A stretch of 46,438 nt of DNA from Gammaproteobacteria bacterium (GTDB lineage: Bacteria > Pseudomonadota > Gammaproteobacteria > Enterobacterales > Kangiellaceae). Where the stretch lies: contig JABXHQ010000026.1 of NCBI GenBank assembly GCA_013373545.1, forward strand, positions 1-46,438, written 5' to 3'. The translations under genes were made by a program, and so were the position numbers. Under the pieces are notes generated by a model, which was not told where the DNA came from, did no database searches, and saw only the letters and a list, made by a program, of their open reading frames with translations. How positions within the stretch are numbered: position 1 is the stretch's first letter; every line of letters begins with the position of its first letter. Positions 26,730-37,129 of the stretch are shown one piece after another.

Positions 26730-27254
26730 ATGGCCGTTCGCCCGGTACTAAAAATGGGTCACCCAATCCTGCAACAAACCGCCGCTCCCGTGACCGATTT
26801 CGACGATCCGAAATTGGCTGCGATAGTCGGCGATATGTTTGATACTATGGCAGCACTCAACGGTGCAGGTTTGGCCGCGCCACAAATTGGCGAGTCAATT
26901 CAACTGGTTATTTTTCAGGTCGCTAATAACCCCCGATACCCAACCGCAGAAGCGGTTCCGAAAACCATTTTGATTAATCCAACGATCACTCCGCTAAGCG
27001 ATACCCAGGTCGATGATTGGGAAGGCTGTTTATCGATTCCAGGTATGCGCGGATTGGTGCCGCGGTATCAGTCGATTCGCTACACGGGCTACGACTTAAA
27101 CGGCACGCCGTTAGCTATAGAAGCCAGTGATTTTCACGCGCGCGTCGTGCAACACGAAGTGGATCATTTATTCGGAATTCTTTACCCGCAAAGAATCAAA
27201 GACTTGCGCTACTTTGGCTTTGAGAGTGAACTTTTTCCCGCAGACTTGTCGTAA
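26730..27254 (+). CDS. def: Peptide deformylase (accessory type)
   Basis: A 174-aa metal-dependent deformylase removing N-formyl from nascent proteins. All three motifs are present: [21 protein letters not shown] with the metal-binding Cys, and QHEVDHLFG with the HExxH. The C-terminal [13 protein letters not shown] is typical of second deformylase copies rather than the fmt-linked housekeeping gene, and no fmt is adjacent. The start at 26730 has AGGAG eight bases upstream; the longer open frame upstream reads as non-protein-like. Confidence 0.9.
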   Translation: MAVRPVLKMGHPILQQTAAPVTDFDDPKLAAIVGDMFDTMAALNGAGLAAPQIGESIQLVIFQVANNPRYPTAEAVPKTILINPTITPLSDTQVDDWEGCLSIPGMRGLVPRYQSIRYTGYDLNGTPLAIEASDFHARVVQHEVDHLFGILYPQRIKDLRYFGFESELFPADLS

Positions 27255-27308
27255 TTCATGTAAACTTTGCTATTATAGTGTTTAATGCTATTTCAAGGGG
27301 AGATATAC

Positions 27309-27878
27309 ATGGAGTGGCTCATCGTTTTAATCGCTATTGCCGGTGCAGCAGGTGTTGCATTTCAATTGGGCAAGCGACAGTCGCCATCACAACGAAAAAT
27401 CGAAGAGTTAGAAAACCTTGTGGTTGAAAAAGATCGCGAGCTGCAAAACTATCAAGCGAAGGTTAATCACCACTTTGAAAAGTCAGCGGACCTATTCTCG
27501 CGCGTCACTAATAACTACCAAGAACTTTACCAATACATGGCCAAAAGCTCAGAAATGTTAGGCGGCGCTCCGGTATTTAAAAATGCGTTAGAAAACCAAA
27601 GCACCGCGCATTTCTCGCAAATTCCAAATAATCCAGAAGCCCCTTTTAATGGTGAAGATACCTTTTCCAATGAAAGTCTTTATCGCGCTCACGAGTACCG
27701 CAACGAACCCGAGGAAATCGAGCCTGAAGAAACGGTTGCAGAAGAGGAAGCCAGCGCCGATATTATTCATCTCGACAAGCAAAAAGAAACCAAAGGCGAG
27801 CCTCCGCTGGATTACGCAGTGAAAGAAAAAGGCGTCATTAATCACAACAGTTTGAATATGGATAACGTGAAAACCTAG
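27309..27878 (+). CDS. zapG: Cell-envelope/division protein ZapG (YhcB, DUF1043)
   Basis: A 189-aa single-pass protein: one N-terminal helix (about 2-20, MEWLIVLIAIAGAAG), a coiled-coil segment (about 30-60) with NHHFEKSADLFSRVTNNYQELYQ-type family features, and a long acidic tail (about 125-160). The family coordinates division and envelope biogenesis. GGGGAG precedes the ATG at 27309. It is next to degQ as in enterobacteria. The acidic tail is longer than in E. coli YhcB (132 aa). Confidence 0.88.
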   Translation: MEWLIVLIAIAGAAGVAFQLGKRQSPSQRKIEELENLVVEKDRELQNYQAKVNHHFEKSADLFSRVTNNYQELYQYMAKSSEMLGGAPVFKNALENQSTAHFSQIPNNPEAPFNGEDTFSNESLYRAHEYRNEPEEIEPEETVAEEEASADIIHLDKQKETKGEPPLDYAVKEKGVINHNSLNMDNVKT

Positions 27879-27903
27879 CATTTTCTTGAACCATTTAAAC
27901 ACC

Positions 27904-27934
27904 AAAAAAGCTCGCACTTCGCGAGCTTTTTTTT
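27904..27934 (+). terminator. Intrinsic terminator after zapG
   Basis: A-run, GCTCGC / GCGAGC stem (27910-27915 and 27921-27926), ACTTC loop, then eight T residues. The A/T flanks can extend the stem. It separates zapG from degQ transcription. Confidence 0.88.
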
Positions 27935-27953
27935 GACTTGAAAAAACTGACTG

Positions 27954-27981
27954 GGAACCCTACATAAGCGATATTGTCACA
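27954..27981 (+). promoter_or_regulatory. Candidate sigma-E promoter of degQ
   Basis: GGAACCC (27954-27960), 15 bases, then GTCACA (27976-27981). This resembles the sigma-E pattern GGAACTT-N15-GTCTAA. It lies between the zapG terminator and the degQ start, with a leader of about 35 bases. Confidence 0.5.
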
Positions 27982-28023
27982 GTTTTGTTAATTGAATAAT
28001 TCAAAACCTTTGAGGCGCTCGTT

Positions 28024-29355
28024 ATGTTTCGCAAACTTGCAGCAACCCTAATGCTTTTCGCAACGCTCGGTATGACAACCGCATTCGCTAAACTTCCAGC
28101 CGAAGTGAATGGTCATCGTGTCCCAAGTCTTGCCCCGATGCTCGAAAAAACCAATCCAGCAGTGGTCAACATTGCCACCATGGCGACCATTGAAACGCCT
28201 TACATGCGCGACCCGCGCTTTGGCTTTTTGATTCCCCCGAAACGCCAACGGCAAGCCAATAGCTTAGGATCGGGCGTTATCATTGACGCTCAAAAAGGGC
28301 TTATTTTAACCAATCACCATGTGATCCGCGGCGCCGATGAAATTCAAGTCTCACTTGAAGATGGCCGCGAGTTTAACGCGCAAATTGTCGGTTCCGATGA
28401 GAAAACCGATGTTGCTGTACTCGCAATTGAAGCACCGGACTTAACCGCATTGCCCCTTGGCGATAGCGATGCCCTGCGCGTAGGTGACTTTGTAGTCGCC
28501 ATTGGTAATCCATTTAGCTTGGGCCATTCAGTGACCTCTGGCATCGTCAGCGCGAAAGGCCGCTCAGGATTAGGCATTGAAGAATTTGAAGACTTCATTC
28601 AAACCGATGCAGCAATCAACCCTGGTAATTCCGGCGGCGCACTGGTCAATTTAAATGGCGAACTGGTGGGTATTAACACCGCGATATTAGGTCCGAAAGG
28701 CAACATCGGGATTGGCTTTGCTATTCCGATAAATCTAGCGAAAACCATTACCCAACACCTCGTCGATTATGGTGAAGTCCGCCGCGGTATTCTAGGGGTT
28801 TCGGTACAAGAACTAACGCCCAGCTTGGCGCGCGCACTCGACGTTAACCAAGGTAAAGGTGTTGTAGTAACGGCTGTTGCGCCAGAATCGTCAGCCGCCG
28901 CAGCGGGCATTCAAACCACGGATATTTTATTGGCCATCAATGGTCGAAAGTTGAAAACTTCCGCCGACCTACTCAATCAAGAAGGCTTATTACCAGCGGG
29001 CAGTGAAGTGGCGATCCGTTTATTGCGTGAAGGGGATGAAACGACCATTCAACTGACATTACAAGAGCCAAAAGTTGAACATAAGGCCGGAGCCGAATTT
29101 CACCCATTGCTTAATGGCGTCGAGATTGCTGCCAACAAAAATGTACCGAGCAAGGACGGACTGGAAGTTACCCAAGTGGATAAGCGCTCACGTGCCGCTT
29201 ACTTTGGCCTGCGCAGTGGTGACCGAATTGTGGCTCTCGGGCGCTATCCGGTGCATTCCTTTGAACAGCTGGCGCGTGTAATGCAAGCCGCAGGGCGAGC
29301 ACTGCCGCTGACGGTGAAACGTGGTAATGAGCAGTTTCTGATCGTTATCCGTTAA
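28024..29355 (+). CDS. degQ: Periplasmic serine endoprotease DegQ (HtrA family)
   Basis: A 443-aa periplasmic protease/chaperone that degrades misfolded envelope proteins. It has a signal peptide (1-22, cleaved after AFA), catalytic triad H99 (TNHHVI), D129 (TDVAVL) and S203 (NPGNSGGAL), a LoopD region, and two PDZ domains (about 245-335 and 350-443). The short LA-loop region fits DegQ rather than DegP. It lies just before degS, as in enterobacteria. A sigma-E-like promoter is visible upstream. Confidence 0.95.
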   Translation: MFRKLAATLMLFATLGMTTAFAKLPAEVNGHRVPSLAPMLEKTNPAVVNIATMATIETPYMRDPRFGFLIPPKRQRQANSLGSGVIIDAQKGLILTNHHVIRGADEIQVSLEDGREFNAQIVGSDEKTDVAVLAIEAPDLTALPLGDSDALRVGDFVVAIGNPFSLGHSVTSGIVSAKGRSGLGIEEFEDFIQTDAAINPGNSGGALVNLNGELVGINTAILGPKGNIGIGFAIPINLAKTITQHLVDYGEVRRGILGVSVQELTPSLARALDVNQGKGVVVTAVAPESSAAAAGIQTTDILLAINGRKLKTSADLLNQEGLLPAGSEVAIRLLREGDETTIQLTLQEPKVEHKAGAEFHPLLNGVEIAANKNVPSKDGLEVTQVDKRSRAAYFGLRSGDRIVALGRYPVHSFEQLARVMQAAGRALPLTVKRGNEQFLIVIR

Positions 29356-29367
29356 GTGAGCAACGCT

Positions 29368-29413
29368 GGCCACGCCGTAAATTCGCCGTGGCCGAGCGGG
29401 TTGGCAGTTTTTT
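29368..29413 (+). other. Hairpin in the degQ-degS gap
   Basis: GGCCACGCCG and CGCCGTGGCC (29368-29377, 29384-29393) pair over nine of ten positions around a TAAATT loop. Six T residues follow at 29408-29413, 14 bases after the stem. It may partly terminate degQ transcription before degS. Confidence 0.45.
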
Positions 29414-29446
29414 CTGCGCGCAAACTCAGGTACTATGCGTGCTTGA

Positions 29447-30610
29447 TTGATTAAAAAATTGACGCTTGTGAGCTACTGGATAAAATACGTAACCATCGGC
29501 CTATTAATGGCCCTACTCTACCTACTGCTGTGGTCAGAAGCACCGGTCAGCATTGAACTGCGCCAATGGTTAGCCCAGCGCCTGGTATATTCAGTGCAGC
29601 CGCCCGTCACGCCACCAACGCATCAGCAAGTGTTAAAGGCCTCGTTTGCCGATGAAATCGAGCAATCCGCCGCGGCCGTAGTCAGTATTCAAACCGTTAT
29701 CAATAAAGGCACGCTTTCGAAAAATCCCAATCCCACCAGTCTCGATGATCAATACTTGGTCGATGTTGGTTTAAATGTCGGATCGGGGGTTATTATTGAT
29801 GAGCGTGGCTATGTAGTGACCAATTACCACGTTATTCACAATGCTGATTCGATTAAAGTTCAATTGTCCGATGGACGACAAAAAATAGCCAGTGTCATTG
29901 GCAGTGATCCCAACACCGACTTAGCGCTGCTATTTATCGATCTAGATAACCTTCCGACAGCGAGGGTCAATGAACAGCGAGAAGTGCGTACCGGCGACAT
30001 TGTGTTTGCGGTGGGCAATCCATACGGACAGTTCGATCAAACCGTAACCATGGGAATTGTTTCAGCGACGCGCTCGGTGCGCACCGACTTCACCATTTAT
30101 CAAATTGATGCAGCCATTCATCCCGGCAACTCGGGTGGTGCACTGATCAACGCATATGGCGAATTAATTGGCATAACCGCGCAGCAACTAGCCACCAGTA
30201 ATGAAAGTGCGGCGCAAACGGGCATTGGCTTTAGTATTCCCTATCCGGTGGTTCGCAACATTGTTGACGACTTGATGGATGATGGAAAAATCAGTCGCGC
30301 TTGGGTTGGTTTTCGAGGTGGCATCTTAAATCAGCGTGGTCATCAAGCGTTTGCGCCACCGGAAAGTAAGTTTGGCGAAGGTATTGCTGTCACCCATGTT
30401 GAACCCAATGGACCCGCCGCGAAAGCCGGTTTGGAGCGCGGTGATTTTATTACCCATGTCAACGATGTTTTAATCACATCGGCCAATCAAGCTTACGAAA
30501 TTATTTCTAAAGCTTCGCCGGGCGAGCAGCTTAGTTTCACCTTGTATCGCCGCAAAGAACGTATTGATGTGACGCTTGAAGTCGCCGAAGCGCCGCGGGT
30601 ACGGCAATAA
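29447..30610 (+). CDS. degS: Outer-membrane stress sensor protease DegS
   Basis: An inner-membrane-anchored HtrA protease that starts cleavage of RseA to release sigma-E. It has one N-terminal helix (about 14-29), triad H128 (TNYHVI), D158 (TDLALL) and S229 (HPGNSGGAL), and a single PDZ domain (about 285-380). At 387 aa it is longer than E. coli DegS (355), mostly in the linker after the helix. The start is uncertain: TTG at 29447 is used, with TTG 29459 and GTG 29468 as alternatives, and none has a good ribosome-binding site. Confidence 0.9.
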   Translation: MIKKLTLVSYWIKYVTIGLLMALLYLLLWSEAPVSIELRQWLAQRLVYSVQPPVTPPTHQQVLKASFADEIEQSAAAVVSIQTVINKGTLSKNPNPTSLDDQYLVDVGLNVGSGVIIDERGYVVTNYHVIHNADSIKVQLSDGRQKIASVIGSDPNTDLALLFIDLDNLPTARVNEQREVRTGDIVFAVGNPYGQFDQTVTMGIVSATRSVRTDFTIYQIDAAIHPGNSGGALINAYGELIGITAQQLATSNESAAQTGIGFSIPYPVVRNIVDDLMDDGKISRAWVGFRGGILNQRGHQAFAPPESKFGEGIAVTHVEPNGPAAKAGLERGDFITHVNDVLITSANQAYEIISKASPGEQLSFTLYRRKERIDVTLEVAEAPRVRQ

Positions 30611-30619
30611 TCAAAGGCC

Positions 30620-30649
30620 AAAAAAAAGCCGCGATTGCGGCTTTTTTTT
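30620..30649. terminator. Bidirectional terminator between degS and murA
   Basis: An A-run and GCCGC / GCGGC stem with GATT loop, followed by eight T residues (30642-30649). The A/T flanks extend the stem to about 13 bp. It serves convergent degS and murA. Confidence 0.9.
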
Positions 30650-30669
30650 GGTTCCAAGTGTTGCCTAAC

Positions 30670-31944
<1,275 letters not shown>

Positions 31945-31977
31945 TTAAATATTATTGTTGTTCGCGCTACTGGCGGT

Positions 31978-32235
31978 TTACCCCAAATTAAGCGCACGCG
32001 CTTTGGACCACTCGTCCGGGGTATAGGTTTCAATCGATAGCGCATGTATTGCGCCGCTCTTGATTTCTTCATTCAAGACTTGATAAACCATTTGTTGTTT
32101 TTTGACCGGTCGCATGTCTTGGAAAACATCAGCGACAATGCGCACTTTGAAATGGCTACCATCGCCGTCTGCTGCAATATCAGCATCGGCAAAAGCGGCA
32201 CTCAATAGCTCTTTAATTTTGTCCGGTGTCATCAT
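31978..32235 (-). CDS. ibaG: BolA-family iron-sulfur/stress protein IbaG
   Basis: An 85-aa BolA-like protein (YrbA). It has the DGSHFKVRIVADVFQ strand, the family helix RPVKKQQMVYQVLNEEIKSGAIHALSI, and the C-terminal TPDEW. BolA proteins pair with monothiol glutaredoxins in Fe-S handling. It is upstream of murA in the conserved order. The start is the first of two adjacent ATGs. Confidence 0.92.
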   Translation of the reverse strand: MMTPDKIKELLSAAFADADIAADGDGSHFKVRIVADVFQDMRPVKKQQMVYQVLNEEIKSGAIHALSIETYTPDEWSKARALNLG

Positions 32236-32531
32236 TTAAGGCTCTACCTAGATTTGAGGATCGTAAAACGACCGCAATTTTGACTGATGGGGACAGTGCT
32301 GTCCAGCCAGCCACTGCCCATTTCTGGCGCTAGTTTACACCATTTCATCGCCTTACGCCGGTATTGTCTGTGAGTATCTGTAAAACTTTGTCACGATTTT
32401 ACTCGGAATTCCGCCGCATTCTCACGTACAATGCCGTCATGGTAGTAAATAATTTCAGAAACTCCTTGATTCCAATCCACTCTCCCTCTTTAATAGGCGG
32501 CTTTGCCAAAATTCAGGTGATTTAATAATCT

Positions 32532-33521
32532 ATGGTGTCTTACTTCGCGTTAGTCGTGTCAGGAATAGCTTTGCTTGTTTGGAGTGCCGATCGGTTTACC
32601 GATGGTGCTGCGGCGCTGGCTCGAAACCTTGGGGTCAGCCCGCTAATTGTTGGCTTAACCATTGTTGCGATTGGTTCATCCGCACCAGAAATCTTTATCT
32701 CGCTAAACGCCTCGCTGTCGAATAACCCCGAAATTGGTTTGGGTAACGCGATTGGTTCCAATATCACCAATATTGCGTTTGTACTGGGTATTTCCGCCAT
32801 GATTAAACCGCTGCATGTTGAATCTGGCACCATTAAACGCGAGTTTCCAGTGTTATTGGGCATCACGCTCTGGGCGTCTTTTTTATTACTCGATGGCGAT
32901 TTAACCGCGCTGGAGTCATGGCCACTGATTATCGGTTTGGTTATCTATGTGAGCTGGCTGATTCGCGTGGGCATGAAAACCCGAGTGCGCCAAGACTTAA
33001 TGCTGCAAGAAATCGTTGATGAGCTCCCCGACACCATGACCAATGCGCGTGCCACCATGTGGATTGTGATCGGCATGATCTTACTGCAAATCAGTTCCAA
33101 AATGCTGGTATACGGAGCCTCGAATATCGCCGCGCACTTTGGCATTAGCGATCTCATCATTGGCTCGACCATTATTGCCATCGGTACCAGCCTACCAGAG
33201 TTGGCGGCATCGGTTGCCGGCGTGCTGAAAGACGAAGACGAAATGGCGCTCGGGAATGTCATTGGCTCGAATATCTTTAATCTCCTCGCGGTACTGAGCT
33301 TACCGGGGATTATTACCGGAATTGAGTTTGCGGCTAACAGCCAAAATGTCATCTACCTCAATGTGCTGCCAATGATTGGTCTAACCGTTGCTATGGGCAT
33401 TATGGGCTATGGTTTTGGCGGCCGCAAAGGGCATATCAATCGCATTGAAGGCTGCTTATTGGTGGGCGCGTTTATTACTTGGCTGGCATTATCCGCAATG
33501 ACCGAACTCGGTCATCTTTAA
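32532..33521 (+). CDS. yrbG: Calcium/sodium (cation) antiporter of the CaCA family
   Basis: A 329-aa inner-membrane exchanger with about ten helices. It has the two inverted alpha-repeats, GSSAPEIFISLNA...GNAIGSNITN near residue 50 and GTSLPELAASVAG...GNVIGSNIFN near residue 220, whose acidic residues bind the cation. A hydrophilic loop of moderate length joins the halves. It occupies the yrbG position before kdsD. The ion specificity is not determinable. Confidence 0.92.
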   Translation: MVSYFALVVSGIALLVWSADRFTDGAAALARNLGVSPLIVGLTIVAIGSSAPEIFISLNASLSNNPEIGLGNAIGSNITNIAFVLGISAMIKPLHVESGTIKREFPVLLGITLWASFLLLDGDLTALESWPLIIGLVIYVSWLIRVGMKTRVRQDLMLQEIVDELPDTMTNARATMWIVIGMILLQISSKMLVYGASNIAAHFGISDLIIGSTIIAIGTSLPELAASVAGVLKDEDEMALGNVIGSNIFNLLAVLSLPGIITGIEFAANSQNVIYLNVLPMIGLTVAMGIMGYGFGGRKGHINRIEGCLLVGAFITWLALSAMTELGHL

Positions 33522-33595
33522 CGGCGCCAGCTGTGTTGAAATCGGCAATGCTATAAATCTTCTTAAATACCCGCGCACCGCTGCTGCTAATTCGT

Positions 33596-33601
33596 TATAA
33601 T
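33596..33601 (+). promoter_or_regulatory. Candidate -10 element for kdsD operon
   Basis: A perfect TATAAT 29 bases before the kdsD ATG. No good -35 is visible at 16-18 bases, so an activator or an extended -10 would be needed. Offered with low weight. Confidence 0.35.
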
Positions 33602-33630
33602 CCAATGATTTAGTCCAAAGTGAAACGGTT

Positions 33631-34605
33631 ATGCAAGCACCAGAACGCCTTATAGAGCTCGGTCAATCGGTACTCGATATCGAAATGGCAGGTATCAACA
33701 AACTGCGCCAGTCGATCAACCATGATTTTGCCAAAGCTTGTCAAATCCTGTTGGCCTGTGACGGCCGCGTGGTCGTTACCGGAATGGGTAAATCCGGCCA
33801 TATTGGCAATAAGATCGCCGCCACATTGGCCAGCACCGGTACCCCCTCTTTTTTCGTTCATCCCGGAGAAGCGAGCCATGGCGATTTAGGCATGATTACC
33901 AAAGGCGACGTGGTATTGGCCCTATCTAATTCTGGCGAAACCGAAGAAATCACCGCCATATTGCCGGTTATTAAACGCAAAAATGTACCTCTGATTAGTA
34001 TGACCGGAAACCCGACTTCAACACTCGCTCGCTTAGCCGATGTGAATCTTGATACCAGCGTCGATCAAGAAGCTTGTACATTAAACTTAGCGCCAACCGC
34101 CTCCACCACAGCGGCCTTAGTCATGGGGGATGCACTGGCCATCACGCTACTCGATGCCCGCGGCTTTAGCCCTGATGATTTTGCGCTGTCTCATCCTGGC
34201 GGCAGTCTCGGCCGTAAGTTACTGCTCAAAGTCGACGATATTATGCACAAAGGTAGCGATGTGCCCCGTGTCGGTGAAACCGTACTGTTAAAGCAGGCGT
34301 TATTGGAAATAACCGAAAAACGCCTCGGCATGACGACAGTGGTAAATGCCGAAGAGCAGTTACTGGGCATTTTTACAGATGGCGACTTACGGCGTTCGAT
34401 CGAAAGAAATGTCGACTTTACCAACACAGCCATCGGTCAAGTGATGACGCGCAATTGTTTAACCATTTTACCGGATATGCTGGCCGTCGAAGCGGTGCAA
34501 ATAATGGAGCAAGAATCGATCAGCGCACTCGTGGTAACCGACAGCAATGGCAAAGTGGTCGGAGCCCTGAATATGCACGATTTACTCAAAGCAGGGGTTG
34601 TGTAA
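33631..34605 (+). CDS. kdsD: D-arabinose 5-phosphate isomerase
   Basis: Interconverts ribulose 5-phosphate and arabinose 5-phosphate for Kdo synthesis. The 324-aa protein has an N-terminal SIS domain (GMGKSGHIGNKIAATLASTG, HPGEASHGDLGM, LSNSGETEE) and two C-terminal CBS domains (about 205-320). The gene overlaps kdsC as TAATG. The full length and neighbours support the housekeeping KdsD rather than a GutQ paralogue. Confidence 0.96.
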   Translation: MQAPERLIELGQSVLDIEMAGINKLRQSINHDFAKACQILLACDGRVVVTGMGKSGHIGNKIAATLASTGTPSFFVHPGEASHGDLGMITKGDVVLALSNSGETEEITAILPVIKRKNVPLISMTGNPTSTLARLADVNLDTSVDQEACTLNLAPTASTTAALVMGDALAITLLDARGFSPDDFALSHPGGSLGRKLLLKVDDIMHKGSDVPRVGETVLLKQALLEITEKRLGMTTVVNAEEQLLGIFTDGDLRRSIERNVDFTNTAIGQVMTRNCLTILPDMLAVEAVQIMEQESISALVVTDSNGKVVGALNMHDLLKAGVV

Positions 34606-35147
34606 TGGACTTTAATGCACTGCCGAATGACTTGCGATTAAAAGCACAAATGATTCGCCTACTGATTATGGACGTTGACGGTGTGCTCAGTGATGGCAAA
34701 GTTTATTACAGCAATAGTGGCGACGAGCTGAAAAACTTCAATATTAAAGACGGTCTAGGTATTAAGCTTTTACAGCAGAATAATATCAAAACTGCCATTA
34801 TCACTGGACGTCACTCAGCCATTGTCGAGCGTCGTGCGAAAGAGCTAGGCATTGAATTTGTTTTTCAAGGCAAAAGCGATAAGCGTGCTGCGTTTAATGA
34901 ATTGTTGCAGCTCTGCCAAGTTTCAGCCAATCAAGTTGCCCACATTGGTGACGACTTACCCGATCTACCCTTGATGCAAATGGCTGGTTTAGGCATTGCC
35001 GTGCAAGACGGCAATTGGTTTGTGAAACAACACGCCGATTGGATCACAACCGCCGGCGGTGGTATGGGTGCAGTGCGCGAAACGGCTGAGTTATTACTGT
35101 TCAGTCAGCAAGCGCTCGAGTCGACTTATCAGCAATATTTATCATGA
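34605..35147 (+). CDS. kdsC: 3-deoxy-D-manno-octulosonate 8-phosphate phosphatase
   Basis: HAD-superfamily phosphatase releasing Kdo from Kdo-8-P. The 180-aa protein has motif I DVDGVLSDG (about residue 23), motif II ITGR, a Lys in QGKSDK and motif IV HIGDDLPDLPL. The ATG at 34605 overlaps the kdsD stop, and the longer open frame upstream lies inside kdsD. Its end overlaps lptC by four bases (ATGA). Confidence 0.96.
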   Translation: MDFNALPNDLRLKAQMIRLLIMDVDGVLSDGKVYYSNSGDELKNFNIKDGLGIKLLQQNNIKTAIITGRHSAIVERRAKELGIEFVFQGKSDKRAAFNELLQLCQVSANQVAHIGDDLPDLPLMQMAGLGIAVQDGNWFVKQHADWITTAGGGMGAVRETAELLLFSQQALESTYQQYLS

Positions 35148-35680
35148 TTAGACGCAAATATTTTCCGTATATTTTAGTTGCACTAGTGGCTGTGATGTTG
35201 CTGATCAGTCAGTGGCAAAGTTTATCTACCACACCCGTCGACTCATCGTATACCGACCATATTGAAATTAGCGGTTTTAGCCAACAACAATACGATGAAA
35301 ACGGACGCCGCGTACACCAGGTTGCTGCGGCCAAAGCAGTGCTCGATGACGCACGAGTTGAATTAGTACAACCGCAAATGATCACCGAGCACCAGCAAGT
35401 GGAATGGCAAGTATCAGCGCAAAAAGCGATTAGCCACGACCGCTTAAACAGCATTCGATTTCAGCAATCTGTAAGCATTCAATCGCCACAGCAAGCGGCA
35501 TTATCACTGACCACCGAAGCGCTTAATTACTCCGCTACTGAGCAGCGCTTGTTTAATCAAAAGCCAACGTTGTTACGCGATCAGTTCCACCAATTAAAAG
35601 CGAATGGCGTCAATATTGATTTAACCAATTTTGATGTGGAGCTAACCAATGGTGTTGAGGGCAATGCACATGATAGTTAA
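35144..35680 (+). CDS. lptC: LPS export protein LptC
   Basis: Bitopic inner-membrane part of the Lpt bridge. The 178-aa protein has one N-terminal helix (about 8-24) and a periplasmic beta-jellyroll domain with ISGFSQQQYDENGRRV-type features, LTTEAL and the end-of-domain EGNAHDS. It lies between kdsC and lptA with overlaps on both sides. Confidence 0.9.
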   Translation: MIRRKYFPYILVALVAVMLLISQWQSLSTTPVDSSYTDHIEISGFSQQQYDENGRRVHQVAAAKAVLDDARVELVQPQMITEHQQVEWQVSAQKAISHDRLNSIRFQQSVSIQSPQQAALSLTTEALNYSATEQRLFNQKPTLLRDQFHQLKANGVNIDLTNFDVELTNGVEGNAHDS

Positions 35681-36407
35681 TCTGCGCGGATTAGTTTTAT
35701 TCAGTTTGCTGATCCATGCGGCCGCGCTGTTTGCCCAGAGCACGGCCTTACAGTTGTGTACCCAAGACCGGTTTTCTGCCGGTGCGATGAAACGTTCGGG
35801 CAATAGCACCATCGCCACAGGTCAAGTCGACTACTGTAGTGCTGCCATTGCGCTTAAGGCGCAAGAGTTACGCATCACCCGCACAGCACAGCAATCACAG
35901 TTGCACGCCAGTGGCGCTCCCATGCAATTAGCACAAGCCAGTCGCAATGTGCAGCTAAATGCAACGCTCGATCACCTCAGCTTTGATTCCAAATTAAGTT
36001 ATTTTGAATTGCAAAACCTTGCACCATTGCAAGTACAACAAAGCGCCTCACAAAGTATGACGGTAACGGCGCAGTTGGCGCGCTTTTATGTGGCCAGTGG
36101 AGAGGCGCCGGTTAATTTTTCCAGTCCTGACTTACGCGCCGATCGATTAACGTTAACCGGTGCTCCGGTTACGCTTCAGTTGCACAATAACCAACCAACC
36201 GCTACGGTTATTTCCGCGGACTCTATCGAATATGACTTTGCTACAGCCATTTTACAATTGCGCGGCAACGTTACCATCACTCAAGGGCAACAAACCATTA
36301 CCGCAGCCGGACTCATTTATCATTTGAACGATGGCTCTTGGGAAACACCCGCCGACAGCCAACAACGGATTCAAATAATTGACCACACGAATAAGGAACA
36401 ACCATGA
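35670..36407 (+). CDS. lptA: LPS transport periplasmic protein LptA
   Basis: A 245-aa periplasmic protein, with a signal peptide to about residue 22 (cleavage after LFA) and an OstA-type beta fold carrying [16 protein letters not shown] and [12 protein letters not shown]. LptA polymerises to carry LPS across the periplasm. It is longer and more divergent than E. coli LptA (185 aa) but positioned between lptC and lptB. The ATG at 35670 is preferred because GAGG is about nine bases upstream; an ATG at 35664 is possible. Confidence 0.85.
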   Translation: MIVNLRGLVLFSLLIHAAALFAQSTALQLCTQDRFSAGAMKRSGNSTIATGQVDYCSAAIALKAQELRITRTAQQSQLHASGAPMQLAQASRNVQLNATLDHLSFDSKLSYFELQNLAPLQVQQSASQSMTVTAQLARFYVASGEAPVNFSSPDLRADRLTLTGAPVTLQLHNNQPTATVISADSIEYDFATAILQLRGNVTITQGQQTITAAGLIYHLNDGSWETPADSQQRIQIIDHTNKEQP

Positions 36408-37129
36408 GCGAATTGCTAGCGAAAAATCTCGCCAAAGCTTACAAAGCCCGTAAGGTTGTTAAAGACGTATCGTTACAAGTCAAACAAGGTCAAATTGTTG
36501 GTTTGCTCGGGCCTAACGGCGCAGGAAAAACCACTTCGTTTTACATGATTGTTGGACTCGTTGCGCAAGACAGTGGTGAAGTATGGCTTAATGGTAATGA
36601 CATTTCTCAAACCGCGATGCATGAACGAGCGAAGCTCGGCCTTGGCTATCTACCTCAAGAAGCTTCGGTATTTCGCAAGTTAACCGTCAGCGATAACATT
36701 ATGGCCGTGCTCGAACTACGCCAAGAGTTGTCCCCACAGCAGCGCCAGGCGGAAATGGAAAAGCTATTAGGCGAATTTCAGATTGAACACATTCGTAACA
36801 GTTTAGGCATGAGTCTTTCTGGCGGTGAGCGGCGGCGTGTTGAAATTGCGCGCGCCTTAGCCAACAACCCACAGTACATTCTCCTCGATGAGCCTTTTGC
36901 GGGTGTTGATCCGATTTCGGTCAATGAAATAAAACACATTATTGAACAATTGAAACATCGTGGCCTTGGTGTGTTAATCACCGATCACAACGTTCGTGAA
37001 ACCCTGGCCGTATGTGAACATGCCTATATTGTAAGCGCCGGTGAACTAATTGCCGAAGGCAGTGCTGAAGAAGTCTTAAATAACCCCGTCGTTAAGCAAG
37101 TTTATTTGGGTGAAGAGTTTAATTTATAA
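36404..37129 (+). CDS. lptB: LPS export ABC transporter ATPase LptB
   Basis: A 241-aa cytoplasmic ATPase that powers LPS extraction by LptFG. It has Walker [12 protein letters not shown]-loop [10 protein letters not shown], signature [15 protein letters not shown], Walker [14 protein letters not shown] and the switch His in [10 protein letters not shown]. It overlaps lptA by four bases. rpoN follows after a longer gap, unlike the tight spacing inside the operon. Confidence 0.97.
   Translation: MSELLAKNLAKAYKARKVVKDVSLQVKQGQIVGLLGPNGAGKTTSFYMIVGLVAQDSGEVWLNGNDISQTAMHERAKLGLGYLPQEASVFRKLTVSDNIMAVLELRQELSPQQRQAEMEKLLGEFQIEHIRNSLGMSLSGGERRRVEIARALANNPQYILLDEPFAGVDPISVNEIKHIIEQLKHRGLGVLITDHNVRETLAVCEHAYIVSAGELIAEGSAEEVLNNPVVKQVYLGEEFNL

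Noticed and set aside
29384-29450. A tRNA-Ser/Leu-like D-arm string (GTGGCCGAGCGGG) after degQ
   Set aside because: No acceptor stem, anticodon arm or T-arm can be folded; the string is part of the GC-rich hairpin.
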